A DNA stretch of 64,000 nucleotides, taken from assembly GCF_042453785.1 (NCBI RefSeq), contig NC_091664.1:4080501-4144500 (forward strand). Direction: 5' to 3'. Position 1 is the first letter of the stretch. Every line of letters starts with the position of its first letter. The translations under genes were made by a program, and so were the position numbers. Below are positions 12,401-24,515 of the stretch, piece after piece. The notes under the pieces are model-generated. The model was not told where the DNA came from. It did not search any database and saw only the letters and a list, made by a program, of their open reading frames with translations. Source of the stretch: Malus domestica. Taxonomy: Eukaryota; Streptophyta; Magnoliopsida; Rosales; Rosaceae.

Positions 12401-13990
12401 TTTTTTTTTTAATCTAAAATTACCTAATGAACTTTCTTTTAATCATAAGGACAACAATCGATGGCAGTATGATAATTATATTGAATTTGAGCGCGCTAAT
12501 ACTAGTATCTTAAGACTATCTCTAACCCTTAGGTTAAAAACTACAATTTTTAGCTCATAAAATTTAGGTTTTAGCTCAAAAACAGTTTTTGTTTGATCAT
12601 TATATTGAATGGAGGGGTCAAATTCGTCATTTCAATTCAAATTACATTGTATGCGGTGAACATCTAGTATGACTTAGGGTTTAACTGAAATTAGATTTTA
12701 CAAAAAAATAAAAAATAAAAAATAAAATAAAATAAACTTAAACGCAGTGAAACTAAACCTATAAAACCATGTCAATGGCTAGGAGAAGAGATGAATGTGA
12801 AGTGGCGCCTAATTTCTTAGGTATGATTTCGTTTGGAAATCCTAATACTTTTAATAAACTTTTTTTTTTTAATACCAACACGCCTTTGATCATGAGTTAG
12901 AGACTTAGCCTTATTTGAATTTTAAACCTTCTATCAATTTGTACCAATCTGCATATATGCCTTTTAATTTTGTCTTTAATTCGCAGTGTGGTTTGATGCA
13001 TGCCATAGTCTTGCAGTACACAACCTTTCAATGCACCTTGGAGACCTCCTAGAATGACCTCTGCAATATCATCAAATGCTAAAAATCCTTGGAGACCTTC
13101 TGGAATGGCCCCAATACACAACATGCAAAATCAACGAATGAAAAAGCACAATACCTTGCAAAAAAAAAATGATGAAGTGAAGGGAATTGATTTTGTTTTG
13201 TGAAAAACTAGATTATTTGTTTATTTTGTGGAAAACATTTTTAATGAGTTTTTGTTATGAACCAAGATATATTGTGGAAGACATACTTTTGTCTTTGTTT
13301 TTTTGTTTTTGTTTTTTTTGTTTTGGGTTGGATATATGTTTTTGTCATTAGTGTGCAAAATACATTATGGTATGAGAAATGATGAAGTTATTTTTTTCTT
13401 TCATGAATGGTTAATGTAAATTATCTCCCCTTTGTTTCAATTTGATTTGTACACTGGAATCAGATGCCAACTCACAAGTGAAACAAGTGCATGTCATAAC
13501 TCACCTAGAAAGAACACATGTATACAGTATACCTAAGTCATGCTATATGTCCATGGAATAGGATGTAATTTGAATTGAAATGATGAATTTGACTCATCCA
13601 CGTGATAGTCACATGAGTTTATTTAACGGCACACTAACGGAAGTTTAGATTTGGACCTCAATTGCTATTAGGGCTCACCACGGGGGTTTAATTAATAACA
13701 TTTTCACCACAAGAGTTACATTAAAAGTGCCGTATCACCACAGGGACCAAAAAAAAAAATTTGGCCTAAAAATAATTGTAAACATCAATAAACTTAATCT
13801 GAATCATGTACGACACAATCAAACTCTAAAGAACATAATGTTGAATTAAATCGTACCTATCTCTACTAGAATTATTACTCATTTTTGTACCTGTTGTTTT
13901 ATTTTTCAATTATTTCTTTAATTAAATAAATAAAACAATAAATAGTATGAAAGGGATAATCCGAGAAATCTTCCCAACCCAACTAACAAT
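12401..13990. other. AT-rich intergenic sequence
   Basis: No gene recognised. A 75-codon minus-strand frame at 12897-13124 contains a short internal repeat (PEGLQGFLAFDDIAEVI / LGGLQGALKG, from two similar 24-bp DNA stretches) but matches no family I know. It may be a captured fragment or chance. Confidence 0.35.
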
Positions 13991-14307
13991 TAGTTGGATG
14001 GGCTGGATTGCCTAAACCCGAAACGAACCGGCCGGCCGGTCGCGCCCGCGAGAAGTAGGGAACCAACCAATAAGGAATACAAAGAAATGAAGCGCGGGAG
14101 GGAAATTGGACGGATGAGGAGATTGTCGTTAGTCATCGTAACAAGAAAGTTTCCCAACAATTCTTCCCCCAACTCCACACTCCACCGCTCTTCCTTCATC
14201 TAACCATACGCTGTTATACCACCGCCGCCGCCACCGCCACCACCAAATTTACAGACTCCGACAGAGTTAGCAGCTGAGCTCCAATTTCCAAACACAAAAT
14301 TCATGAT

Positions 14308-17300
14308 ATGAACTCCTCCACCCCCGCTCACGCTCTCACCACTCACTCTCCACTCCACCGCTTCACCACCGCCACTGTCGCCGCCCCATGTCAGTCCTCC
14401 TTCTCCTGCTCCATGCCCCGTCCCCCCAATCGCAACCGCAGAACTCGCCGCAATCGAAACACCACCCGCCCCACCACCACCACCACCACCACCTCCACCA
14501 CCATTAAACCCTATTTCTACGCTCCTTCACCATCCAACCCTGATACTCTCCAAGCCACCTTCGACCTCGATTACATCTACCACACCTCCCACTCCACCCT
14601 CAACCAATTCCTCTCCGACTCCTCCGACGCCCTCCAAGACTTCCGCACTCTCGTATCTGTCGACGCCGGTAATCGCGTCATCGTCTCCTGTCGCCCTTCC
14701 ACGCTGCGTTTCGTCGGCAATTTGGTGATTATCACCTTCTCCGTCGTTTTGGGGTTTAGGGTTTTGGTTGCCTTGGTCAGGTTAGGGTTTAGGAGTCAGT
14801 CCGGGTATGGCAAGGAGGCGACGGTGGTGAGGCGGGATAGGAGTCTCGGGGGAAAAGAGGTTGTGGTAGGGAGAGTGGAGAAGGAGAGAGTTGATGCGAG
14901 GAAAAGAAAGAGTTTTGGGATTTTGGATAATCCGCTGTCAATGCCGAAGAGTAGGATGGTGGATGGTTTGGGGAGGATGTTAAAGAGTCAGGTTCGGTGG
15001 GCGAAGAAGCTGCCCAGCTGGTGGCCGAGCTCAGCGCCGCAGCAGAGTCTGGTGGTGGATAAGGAGTACTACCAGGGAGAAGCAGACAGATTGGTTAGAG
15101 GTTCCTTTTTCCTTTCATTTCTCACTTTTATATTATGACTTTCTACGGTACTGTTTGCATATAGATTCATGTCGAAATTAATTTGGTTTCGGTGGAGTGG
15201 CATATATAACTGCAGTTTACCAAAATCTTCAAACTTTCATTACAGTTGCAACTTAATATTTTCGAGTTGCTTAAATCCCACTTAAGGAGCTCATATTAAC
15301 TTGATTTCATTTTGGGTTTTCCTTTTGTCGTAGGTAAAAGTTGCACATTTCTCAGAGTTTCATAATGTTTTGATCACAATTTACATCCTAATTGCCAACT
15401 CATCCACTTGATTTCCAGTGATCACAGACAATAGAATGAGCGGAAAGGACATTGGAGAGGATGACATTATTCATGTCAGTGCTTTTGTGTATCTAGTTGA
15501 TTTATGCCTTACTTTTATGAAATTTACAGTCTCATGATTGGTTGATAAATACATAGGTAGGTGCTTTAACATACATGTTTTTGTAGGTTCACACACTTCT
15601 TATATGTATACATCATGAGATTTTTATAGATTTCTATGTTGATGTAGCAGTATCACTAATTCAGTTTAGGGCACTCTTTGTGAGGTTTCTGCTGATATGT
15701 TAGCCTAAAAAAGTGTAACATAACAATCTTGCTGTTAATAAGTTAATTGTTTGCAAGCATGTTTTACTCACATGGATACAATATTAAACTACTGTGCACC
15801 TAATGGAAGAGGAGACGTAGCTCTTGCACCATGTGAGAATGAATGTTTATATTATCTAAAGATTATGCAGAGTGTTACAATGTTTGTTACTATATTTGAA
15901 AGTTGTGGTTATTTTAGGGTTTTTACGATATCAATGTTCATATGTGAGAACCTTGTTGATATGGGGAATTAAGAGGTCATGTTGGCATCAATTTTATCAT
16001 ACGGCTTTCTTATTTGAACCTCTGAAACAGTTTTAGCATACAATATTTTATTAAATTGACTCTTAGATTTTACTTGCATTGTCTTTCACTATTTTGACCC
16101 TTGCAAGTTAAATTCCTTTTGTCTAAGTCTAACATATTGGCTAACCAAGGACATTTCACAGGTTTTAAAAGTTTCACCAAAATGGTATTCTCCCTATATG
16201 TATTGTATATATATATGTAGGATGTTTTGAAAGAATCAATTTGTAGTGCATCAAGTGAAGGTAAAAAAAGTACTAAATACGATTCTATAGGGTTCTCTCT
16301 TGAAATATTATGTTCTGAAATTGTTTTGATGAGCATGTTTGGTTCGATGTATTGTTTGTGAATTTCAATAGCTTGTTAAGTTTATATTTTGAGTTTTTTA
16401 TTTAACATGTGCTCTCTAATGGATTGTTCACTGCTGGTAAACAATCCTGTCTATAAAATCTGAATCATTACCACAATTTCTTTCTTGATGGTTTTATTAC
16501 AATTTTATGCTGTGTTAACTGATAATTCATAATACATTGTATGTCCTTTGCCTGAGTGGGTGAGCAGTTACGTCAAATATGCAGGACATCTGGAGTACGG
16601 GTCTCCTTTGATACAACAAATACACGAGATTCGTTCTACCGTGTGTCTGTTGAATATGTCTTAAATGTTTGCAGCAGGTGTGATTCTCAGATGGAATGCT
16701 TGAACATTTCAGTAGTTTCCAATATTTTTCTTTGTTTCGGCTACTTTGCTTTCTCCTGGTGGTATAACTTATCTGGTTATATGGCAGGGCCCCAAGTCAT
16801 TCTACTTATGTTCAGATTGACGGAGAAGATGTTTGTCAATTCATTGCTGGGCTTGCTGGGAATATTGGGCTTGACAACATTCGTGCTGCAAGAATTATGT
16901 GTGCAGCAGTGGCTGCACGTACGCGCTCACGTTTTCTGCAGGCGTGGGTAATTTTTCTACTTTTGTTCTTTTGACCATGTTCGTGTCATAAGCTTGCAAG
17001 CAAACTGAAAAAGATGTGAAGTGTCTCTCGTTGCATTGACAATTATTTTGACATCATATTCTCCAAAAGCCAAAGTTAAAAGGAAAACTCGTGCACAATA
17101 TTTGGTGGAATATTCTGTGAGAATGTAGAAGGTTAAATCAGAAATGAATGCTTTAGGGAATTTTAGATCTCTTTTCTGTTTTAGAGACATTGTGAGTATC
17201 AATCTCAGGCAGGTTTAGACCCTCTACAAGACTTACCCATTGAACTTTAATTTTGATTTGGAACAAAAATTAGCATGCCATTAACTTATGCTGTAGAATC

Positions 17301-19363
17301 TCAATAATTTAGAACTTATAGAATCTAGTAATCTAAGAAAATAAAAATACGAGGCCTCCAATTAAAAAGACATGAAGCCTCAGTTATTTAGCTAACATTT
17401 CTGAAAACAATTCATCACTTTGTCAGAAATGATTACTAACTAATTTTAGGCTTCAACTTGTCTGTTTGGAGTCCTGATATTCTTAATCTTTTTATTTATT
17501 GGATTCTACTAGTTCTGTATTCATGGGAGTTTTTCAGGCATATGTTACTTTAATGATGAATATTGAGTTTTGGACCTATATTTCGATGTTATCTGTTGTA
17601 AATTTTAGGTATATTCTTTTATGGATTTTTCTGGAAATATCCTTTTACCTTTCAGATAACACCTTCTCTACTCCACTTAATTTTTAAAGGTCTTTTCCCC
17701 AACTGTTTGATTGCAGGCATTGGTAATGCAAAGTAAACATGCAGAAGCACTAGTCGAACTGTCAAAGATATGCCTGCTTTTGCGGATATTCCCTCCCGAG
17801 GAGTCCTCTGTATGTGCATTTTTATTCATAAATTAATATACCATATCTAGATATTTTCTTTATACTTCGTTATTATTTTGGGGATTTCGTCATAATTTTT
17901 TGGTTCATAAACTCTAAAAGCATCTATATTGTTTGGTTAATTTTTATTTTGTGCTCGGCGCATGACCACCTAATGACAAATGGGTCATTCTCTATTTTTC
18001 CCTACTCTCTGACTCAATCCCGTACCCATCCCTTCTCTTATCATTCAAGAAACCTCTCTCTCCCCATCAATTTGTACTCGCATAAGTTGTTTTGGGCTGG
18101 TGATATGAACAATTATTCTAAGTAAACTTCCTTACCAAGTACAAATTCAAAATTCAGGGAGCAACGGGGCACATTTTAAAATTCAGAGGCATTGGTGTTG
18201 TTTGCCATTGTATAATGTACCTTGGTTGTTGTGTAAAACAGTTTTCTCCTTGCACGCATTTTCACATCACCGTAATGGTTTTACATTAATGCTAAAAGCT
18301 ATGTTCTGATCAATCCTATAGCTTGATCTTTAAGACAGTCAATTGTGATCTGGTGTTAGATGTTTTCGTATTACTATAGTCAAATGCCTTTACGCATGTG
18401 ACAGAACATTTTCTTTGGCCTGCTTTAGTTCCTTTTATTTACATATGCTGCATCACAAAATGAGTGGATTTAATTATGAGTTTATTTTGCAGCCTGAGAT
18501 GGAGATGGTTGCTCGAGGCTTGGAAAAACATTTGAAATTGGATCAGAGGGAATTTCTAATGAGCATGCTCACCGGCGTTTGCAGTGAAAAAAGCCAAAGA
18601 AGAGCAGCAGAAGCTTTGGGTTTGGTGCGTGGCATAATTCTCAATTTGCAACTTTTATTTTACGCAAATAATGCGACAAATCTCTGAGAGTGATTAGTTA
18701 TAACTTGCGTGAACCAACTAACTTTTACTAAGAAGTTTTAGCTCCATCGATATAGAAATCAGGCATAACACAAGAACTGATTTGCAGAGAATTGGGAATA
18801 ATTAGGTCACTGATTTTTACTTACTGCAGTATATGTCGCCACATTTTCTGAACAGTTGGCAGCGTAAACTTTAGCAATATCTCAGAGTTGTCTCCAAAAG
18901 GGAATCCAGATTCATTTGGGTTAGCTCAAGTCCAGGCTTTGTGGTTTTGGTCTGAAGCAAAAAAATTGAAACAAGTCTTCTAGGATTCTTTGTCTCAATG
19001 TCTGATGTCTGGTATTTTGGTCACTTATTTATTTACTCATTTTTATGACAGAACCTCGACCAACAATTTTTGGGGCTGGACGGGGAAATCATGGATGCCG
19101 TGTAGACTACCCATACGGGGAGACAGACTAAACTTTCTAGCTGAAAGTGAAAGGTGTTCTTCTTGACCTGCTTATCCACTCGTTTTTCGTTGTGGATGCC
19201 GAAACTGTATTATTTTTATGTCATTATGGTTTTCTGTTGACAATTCTGTGCTATAAGTCCGACCGCATCAACTTGATTATCTTTATTTCTTTCCTAATAG
19301 TTTTCCTCATTTTCCTTGCAGATGCGATCTTCGAGAGGTCTTGGCGATGATGATGAACAATAA
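14308..19363 (+). CDS. Plant-specific membrane protein of unknown function (TPR-like, probably plastid)
   Basis: Seven exons: 14308-15100, 15419-15474, 16568-16677, 16788-16947, 17717-17809, 18493-18624 and 19322-19363 (TAA), 461 residues, all phases consistent. The N-terminus is rich in Ser/Thr/Arg with few acids, like a plastid transit peptide, and holds a poly-Thr run (about residues 56-62) from an ACC repeat. One hydrophobic segment lies at about 137-159 (LRFVGNLVIITFSVVLGFRV). The soluble C-terminal half has conserved peptides RTSGVRVSFDTTNTRDSFYR, QIDGEDVCQFIAGLAGNIG, RAARIMCAAVAARTRSRFLQ, HAEALVELSKICLLLRIFPP and EMEMVARGLEKHL. It resembles an uncharacterised angiosperm family that I recall as annotated TPR-like (At1g78915 type). 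The ATG at 14308 is the first in frame; Met36 is an alternative. Biochemical role unknown. Confidence 0.85.
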
Positions 19364-20400
19364 AAGTAGTTACTGGGTAAATAATCATCAGCAAGTAAGG
19401 TTGTGTATTTACATCTGTGATTCAATTCGAATCACCCACCAAGAAGAAACACATCGTCGGTGATGATGAACAGTAAAAGTAGTAGACTGAGAAATAGGAA
19501 TCAAGAAACAACATTTCGTGTGATTTTACTCTGTATTTGCACAAATTTGTTCATTCTGTCATCACATTATCCCAGCAACACAGGTGAAAATCAAACAATT
19601 AATCCGAGAAGCGGAAGAAACATATGTTTACGGTTTACGAACGCAGGAAAACCTTCACATTTCGTAGCCTGTCATAACCGTTATTTCGACAGAATTGAGT
19701 GGAAGGTATGTTATAATCATCACTTATTTAATCCACAGTGACTGAGATAACGAACCTGATGACACAATCCAAAACATGCACTTATTCTTCAGGTATGAAA
19801 AGTCCTAATTCACCATCCCTGTAGGATAGTTAAGACATAAATTTGTCCATAAATATTCTATGCGCCAGATTTTGAGCCCGTTTATGAGATTTTAAGGGTA
19901 TTCTATATAAGGACCCTTTCAAGGTAGGATAACGTATTAATGCTAGAAAATAATAACTTAAATCAAAATAAATTTTAAAACTTATTGTAAGTTTACAAAT
20001 GTCATCAACAAAAAAAGCAGTTCATTTGTTGCTAATACGTAACCAATAGCTGACATCATTATCACCATAACTCGTCGAAATTCCCATCACCTCTGCAATC
20101 CTCGGCAACGCCATCATTCACGGTAGAAGATTTCAATAATTTCTGGATGAGCTTACGAGAGGTATGAACGTAAAAATGTGTGTGTGAAGAGCATAAATAT
20201 TTATTTTTTTAATTTTTTTTTGGTGGTTTGAAAAAATATAGTAAGAAAAGTGGTGATGTTGTCTAGCCAATAAAACTGGAATAACGCCTATTGATTTCAT
20301 CACCCGCGCATTTTAGTGGGACCATTTCTTGTTCGTCTAAAATACGCCATGGCACTGACCTTCACATTACTTAACCTCTCTCCCCTTTCTTCCTTTGTTT
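19364..20400. other. Intergenic; partial duplication of the preceding gene's last exon
   Basis: A second, diverged copy of the last-exon sequence (ggtgatgatgaacagtaaaagtagtag, near 19459-19485) follows the first (19342-19372) about 115 bp downstream. Otherwise no gene seen. A (CT)n run at about 20447-20464 belongs to the GOT1 5' UTR. Confidence 0.4.
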
Positions 20401-20747
20401 TGAAGCAGCAGAAAACCAAGTACGTACGTGTTTGTCACGCGCCATCCTTCTCTCTCTCTCTCTAACAAACCATTTCCGCTCCAACCGTCTCAGTCTGCAT
20501 CACACTCTCATAGGTTATCTCTCTCGCTCGCTGTAAGACTCGACGCTCTTAAACTCTGTTTGGTTGCCGAGAAAAACCCTCGGAAAATAATAAAAAAATG
20601 AAATATTAGGGCTCGATTTTGACTTTCGCTTCCCGGCTTTCTTCCCGGGAACCAATCGGAGCTCTGACTGATCGGAATTTCTCTTCTACAGGTCCTCGTA
20701 AGATCGTTGTCGTGAAGCCGTGTTGGTTTGCGTCAGATTTCTTCAAG

Positions 20748-20879
20748 GTGAGTGTTGCCGCATCCATTTGTTCTGCGATTCTAAGATTCTCAATCGAAGC
20801 CCTAATTTTTGTTACCTTCCGATTCGCTTCCATTGATTCGTTTTAATAGATCTGCTAATTTCGGTGTTGGTTTTTGCAG
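20748..20879 (+). other. 5'-UTR intron of GOT1
   Basis: Donor cttcaag|gtgagt after 20747 and acceptor tttttgcag ending at 20879, 16 bp upstream of the ATG. Leader introns of this kind often raise expression in plants; no such effect can be read from sequence. Confidence 0.7.
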
Positions 20880-20895
20880 TGAATTTACAGCGAAA

Positions 20896-23375
20896 ATGGT
20901 TTCCTTCGAGATGAATGATAGAAAAAGTGAGTAATTTTAGTATTTTTTGCTTCTCGTTGTTTTTCAAGAGATTTGGATACTTTTGATTACGCTGTTTGAT
21001 CAATATATTCATATGTATCTTGTTTAGTGAACAACTTGTTACATTTGGATGCTTTTAATTACTTTGTTCGATACGTGTATTATGTAATCTTGTTTATGTG
21101 ATTAGTTTGTTTTTGGTAATACTGATAATTAATTATTTGAAAACTGGAAAGATAATTTAGTGAATCTAAGACACGAGATGTCTGTTACGATATTCTCCAA
21201 TCTAAATTGTTGTTTGTGCAATTGGAACAGAGATTGGACTAGGATTGACTGGATTCGGTATATTTTTCACGTGCCTGGGAATGGCTTTCTTCTTTGACAA
21301 GGGATTGCTTGCAATGGGAAATGTAAGTGTCTTTTATAATTAATACCAAGGCTTCTTGCTCTTTTCTCTCTGGTTGTAGTTGTACCTTTTATTGTTTTAG
21401 TCATTGTTCTACTTGATCCGCGTGTTAACACTGCTCATTTGTTTGTGGTATTTAATCAGATCCTCTTCTTGTCAGGGGTGACTTTAACCATTGGATTTAA
21501 GCCCACGATGCAATTCTTCATGAAACGTCAAAATTATAAGGTTTATGACGATTAACCTTTCTCTCCATGCGCGCATGTTTGTCCGTACATGTATAACTTT
21601 TGTCTTTAACCAGGTTTTTTCCTTTAACTGTACAGGGAACAATTTCTTTTGGTGTTGGCTTCTTCTTTGTGATCATAGGGTGGCCTATTATTGGCATGAT
21701 TTTGGAGGCATATGGGTTCATCGTACTCTTCAGGTCTCTAGGATTTTTTAATATGATCTTTTTGCATACTAATAAATTGATTTCTTCATATATGAAGTTG
21801 CTGATGGAATGTGTTGTGCAGCGGCTTCTGGCCAACACTGGCAGTTTTTATTCAGAAGATTCCAGTTCTTGGCTGGCTGTTTCAACAGCCATATGTTAGA
21901 TCGGTATGTTTATTTGCTATTAATCATTCATAATAGTGGATTAATTTTATGCAATGTCTGCTCCAATTGCACATTCATGAAAACTATTAAAGTCAAAACT
22001 GGGAAGTCCTTGTGTCTTATTTGTTTTAATAACACGATTTACATCTGTATTTGGCATGGGGGTTAGCCTAGCCATTTTTCTGTTCTTAGAACCCTGGTCA
22101 ATTATTGTTAAGCATGAAGACGAACGTATAGGAATGAGGAGCGCATTGTTCAGTACTAAGAGATTATTTGACGTGACTGATAGATAATGCAAACTTGAGC
22201 CTTTTTGCCTTAAGCTGGATAGTAGTTACAAAAGTAAGAGACCGTGTTCATTACACACCCTTCTTTTTCTAATAATCTAAAAACTTCATTGAAAGATAAT
22301 TTGCTTTCTTTCTTCATTTGTAAAGGAAACTCTTAAAGCACAAAAGACTCGTATTCAACCTTATCTTCATTTCTCATCTTGTGAACAATTCTCAGCTTCT
22401 TTTGTTGGCAATTTTCGTAATCATAACTGTTTAGATCATTAGTCATAGTGAATTAGTTTCAAACACAAGTGAAGCACATTTTTTTTTCTCAAAAACAAAG
22501 AGTACACTGATATAATTAAGATAAGAGCAGTTCTTGATTTTTATGTATTGTCTTAGGATTATGCTATCATTTTTGTGAAAGCTGTTACTTTTCACTCTTT
22601 TTCGTAAGTCGAGAATTGTATTTCTTTTATGTCTTGGTGTTTGACTTGGAGAACTAAAAATGAATGAAATATCAAAAGGCAAAGGGTTAATTGACACATG
22701 GTGTTTCAGCAGGTTAATTGGATTTACCTGGAAACAAATTTGAAAGAGCTTTGAACCTTTTTTATAGTAATAAACAGGACATATTTGTCATGTTTCTTAA
22801 CGTATTTTGTCCGAATCATGTTTAGTTTGACCAGTTGTTGCTTTAGTCCTAAATAGAGTAATGGTTGTAAGATTAATTATGGGGTTAAGTTATTACCTTG
22901 TGATTTGCTTAAAATTTCTTAGATTCTTGGAAGAATCACTTGCAATATTCACTTGGCTTAGATCCATGCCTAGTTCCATCTTTGATTTATACAACCTTCC
23001 AACAGAGGAGTCGAAGAATTTCGGCATTATGGTCCAAAAGCTTTAATTCCCTTTCTAGCTAGTTGGCCTATTTCATGTCCAATACAAATTTTCCTTGGTA
23101 CCGTAGAGTCTCTACCCTTTAGGTGGTAGCACTTTATCAATATATATCATATATGACGCTGGCACCTCCTCGCACGACAATAAGTTCAAATAATCGAGGG
23201 TATAGTCTGTCTGTCTGTGACTCTATATGTTTATATTAGTATTTCTTCTTGCCTGAATATGAGCTTTATCTGTGCTATTCCCATTGCAATTAGATGACTT
23301 GTTTGTGTTTACCCCCTATCCCACTCTGATGTGCAGGTCTTTGACCGATATCGTGGCCGACGGGTGCCTGTGTAA
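20896..23375 (+). CDS. GOT1: Vesicle transport protein GOT1
   Basis: Small integral membrane protein of the early secretory pathway, implicated in COPII/ER-to-Golgi transport. Six coding exons: 20896-20926, 21231-21322, 21460-21540, 21636-21733, 21822-21903 and 23337-23375 (TAA), 140 residues, the usual family length. The N-terminus MVSFEMNDRKKIGLGLTGFG is followed by four hydrophobic segments: GIFFTCLGMAFFF, GNILFLSGVTLTIGF, SFGVGFFFVIIGWPIIGMIL and FIVLFSGFWPTLAVFI. The tail is VFDRYRGRRVPV. A non-coding 5' exon ends at 20747 and a UTR intron (20748-20879) precedes the ATG, which is the first ATG of the second exon. The last intron (1.4 kb) is the longest. Confidence 0.95.
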
Positions 23376-24515
23376 GCAAGGAAACAGAGTGCCACTAATC
23401 TGCGGGCTGGCGAACCTGTAATTTCTTGTAAAATACTTTTTAGATGGCGCAGCATAATTCTTTTTATTCAGTTTCCAAAGTGACCGTAGGAAATGATCTC
23501 AGTGAATGGGCTTTTATCTTTTACCAAGAAGAAAAAAAAAAAAAAAAAAGTTGAAAGTTACATATGAGCTTTATGTGCACTATTTTGTCTTGGTTTTGCT
23601 TATTTTGTTACCTTTGCTAAGTGTAAAATTCTTAGAAAAAACATTTCAAATAACTATCTAATGTTTGGAAACTTGGGAATCTATCATGTCACTAGTGTGT
23701 TTAAAATATTAGTATAAGTGGAAATATTGATGGATCGGTATCGATTGTTTTCGATAAAATGGTTAAAATTTAAAATTATACTTTAGGGAATGTTAATTAT
23801 TGTTGGTTTAAATGAAATATAAAAAACAAATTCGATATTTAATTGATATGTCGAAAATTTCGAAGAAATTTGTTGACTTTACCCCCTCTTGTCATCTCCT
23901 TTTCCGATTTTGTCAATATTTTACGGAAATATTAACAAGAAATTCCTAACACTCCATATCACTAGCATGAAGTGATGATGTGAAGAAATACTAAAGCTTT
24001 TTCACCCTTACGTGGTCTATGGGACCCTAAATCTCCAAATCAACCCCTTGTACCCAGTAAACTGAAGTTTAACCTGGCTAATAGGGATCCATTTGAAGAT
24101 TCAGAATACATATTTGGAATGCTCTAGAATTTACTTCTGCTCAAAACACTTTTATTTTTATTAGGCGTGCATAGAAATCTTCAATAAAAATCCAAATGGA
24201 AGTGATCCTGAGGAAGCACACGTTAGTACTTCTCAAAAAAGCAATTCCCAGTTCCTTACAAACTATAATCACTTTTAGCTTTATGTCAAAACATTGTCGA
24301 AAGGGCTTTTGGTTATTTAGAAGCGCTATAGCCATTCTAATGACACTGATATAGATTACTAATATGCATACAGGATCGTAACGTAACGGACCATCTTTGT
24401 AACATCAAGGGTGAGAAGAAAACTCAACTGCGAAGCTTTCGATTTTTTTACAGACGATAGTAAGTGTAGCATTCGTCGAAGGATCAAAATACATTGAAAT
24501 AGCCCATTCCAGCAT
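23376..24515. other. GOT1 3' UTR and intergenic
   Basis: The gap between the convergent GOT1 and KNL2-like genes. A poly-A tract lies at about 23531-23550. The AT-rich stretch 23700-23960 has the look of dispersed repeat sequence but has no definable ends. No gene seen. Confidence 0.35.

Noticed and set aside
19460-19741. 93-codon frame after the unknown-function gene
   Set aside because: Starts in the duplicated last-exon sequence and has no recognisable domain; probably chance.
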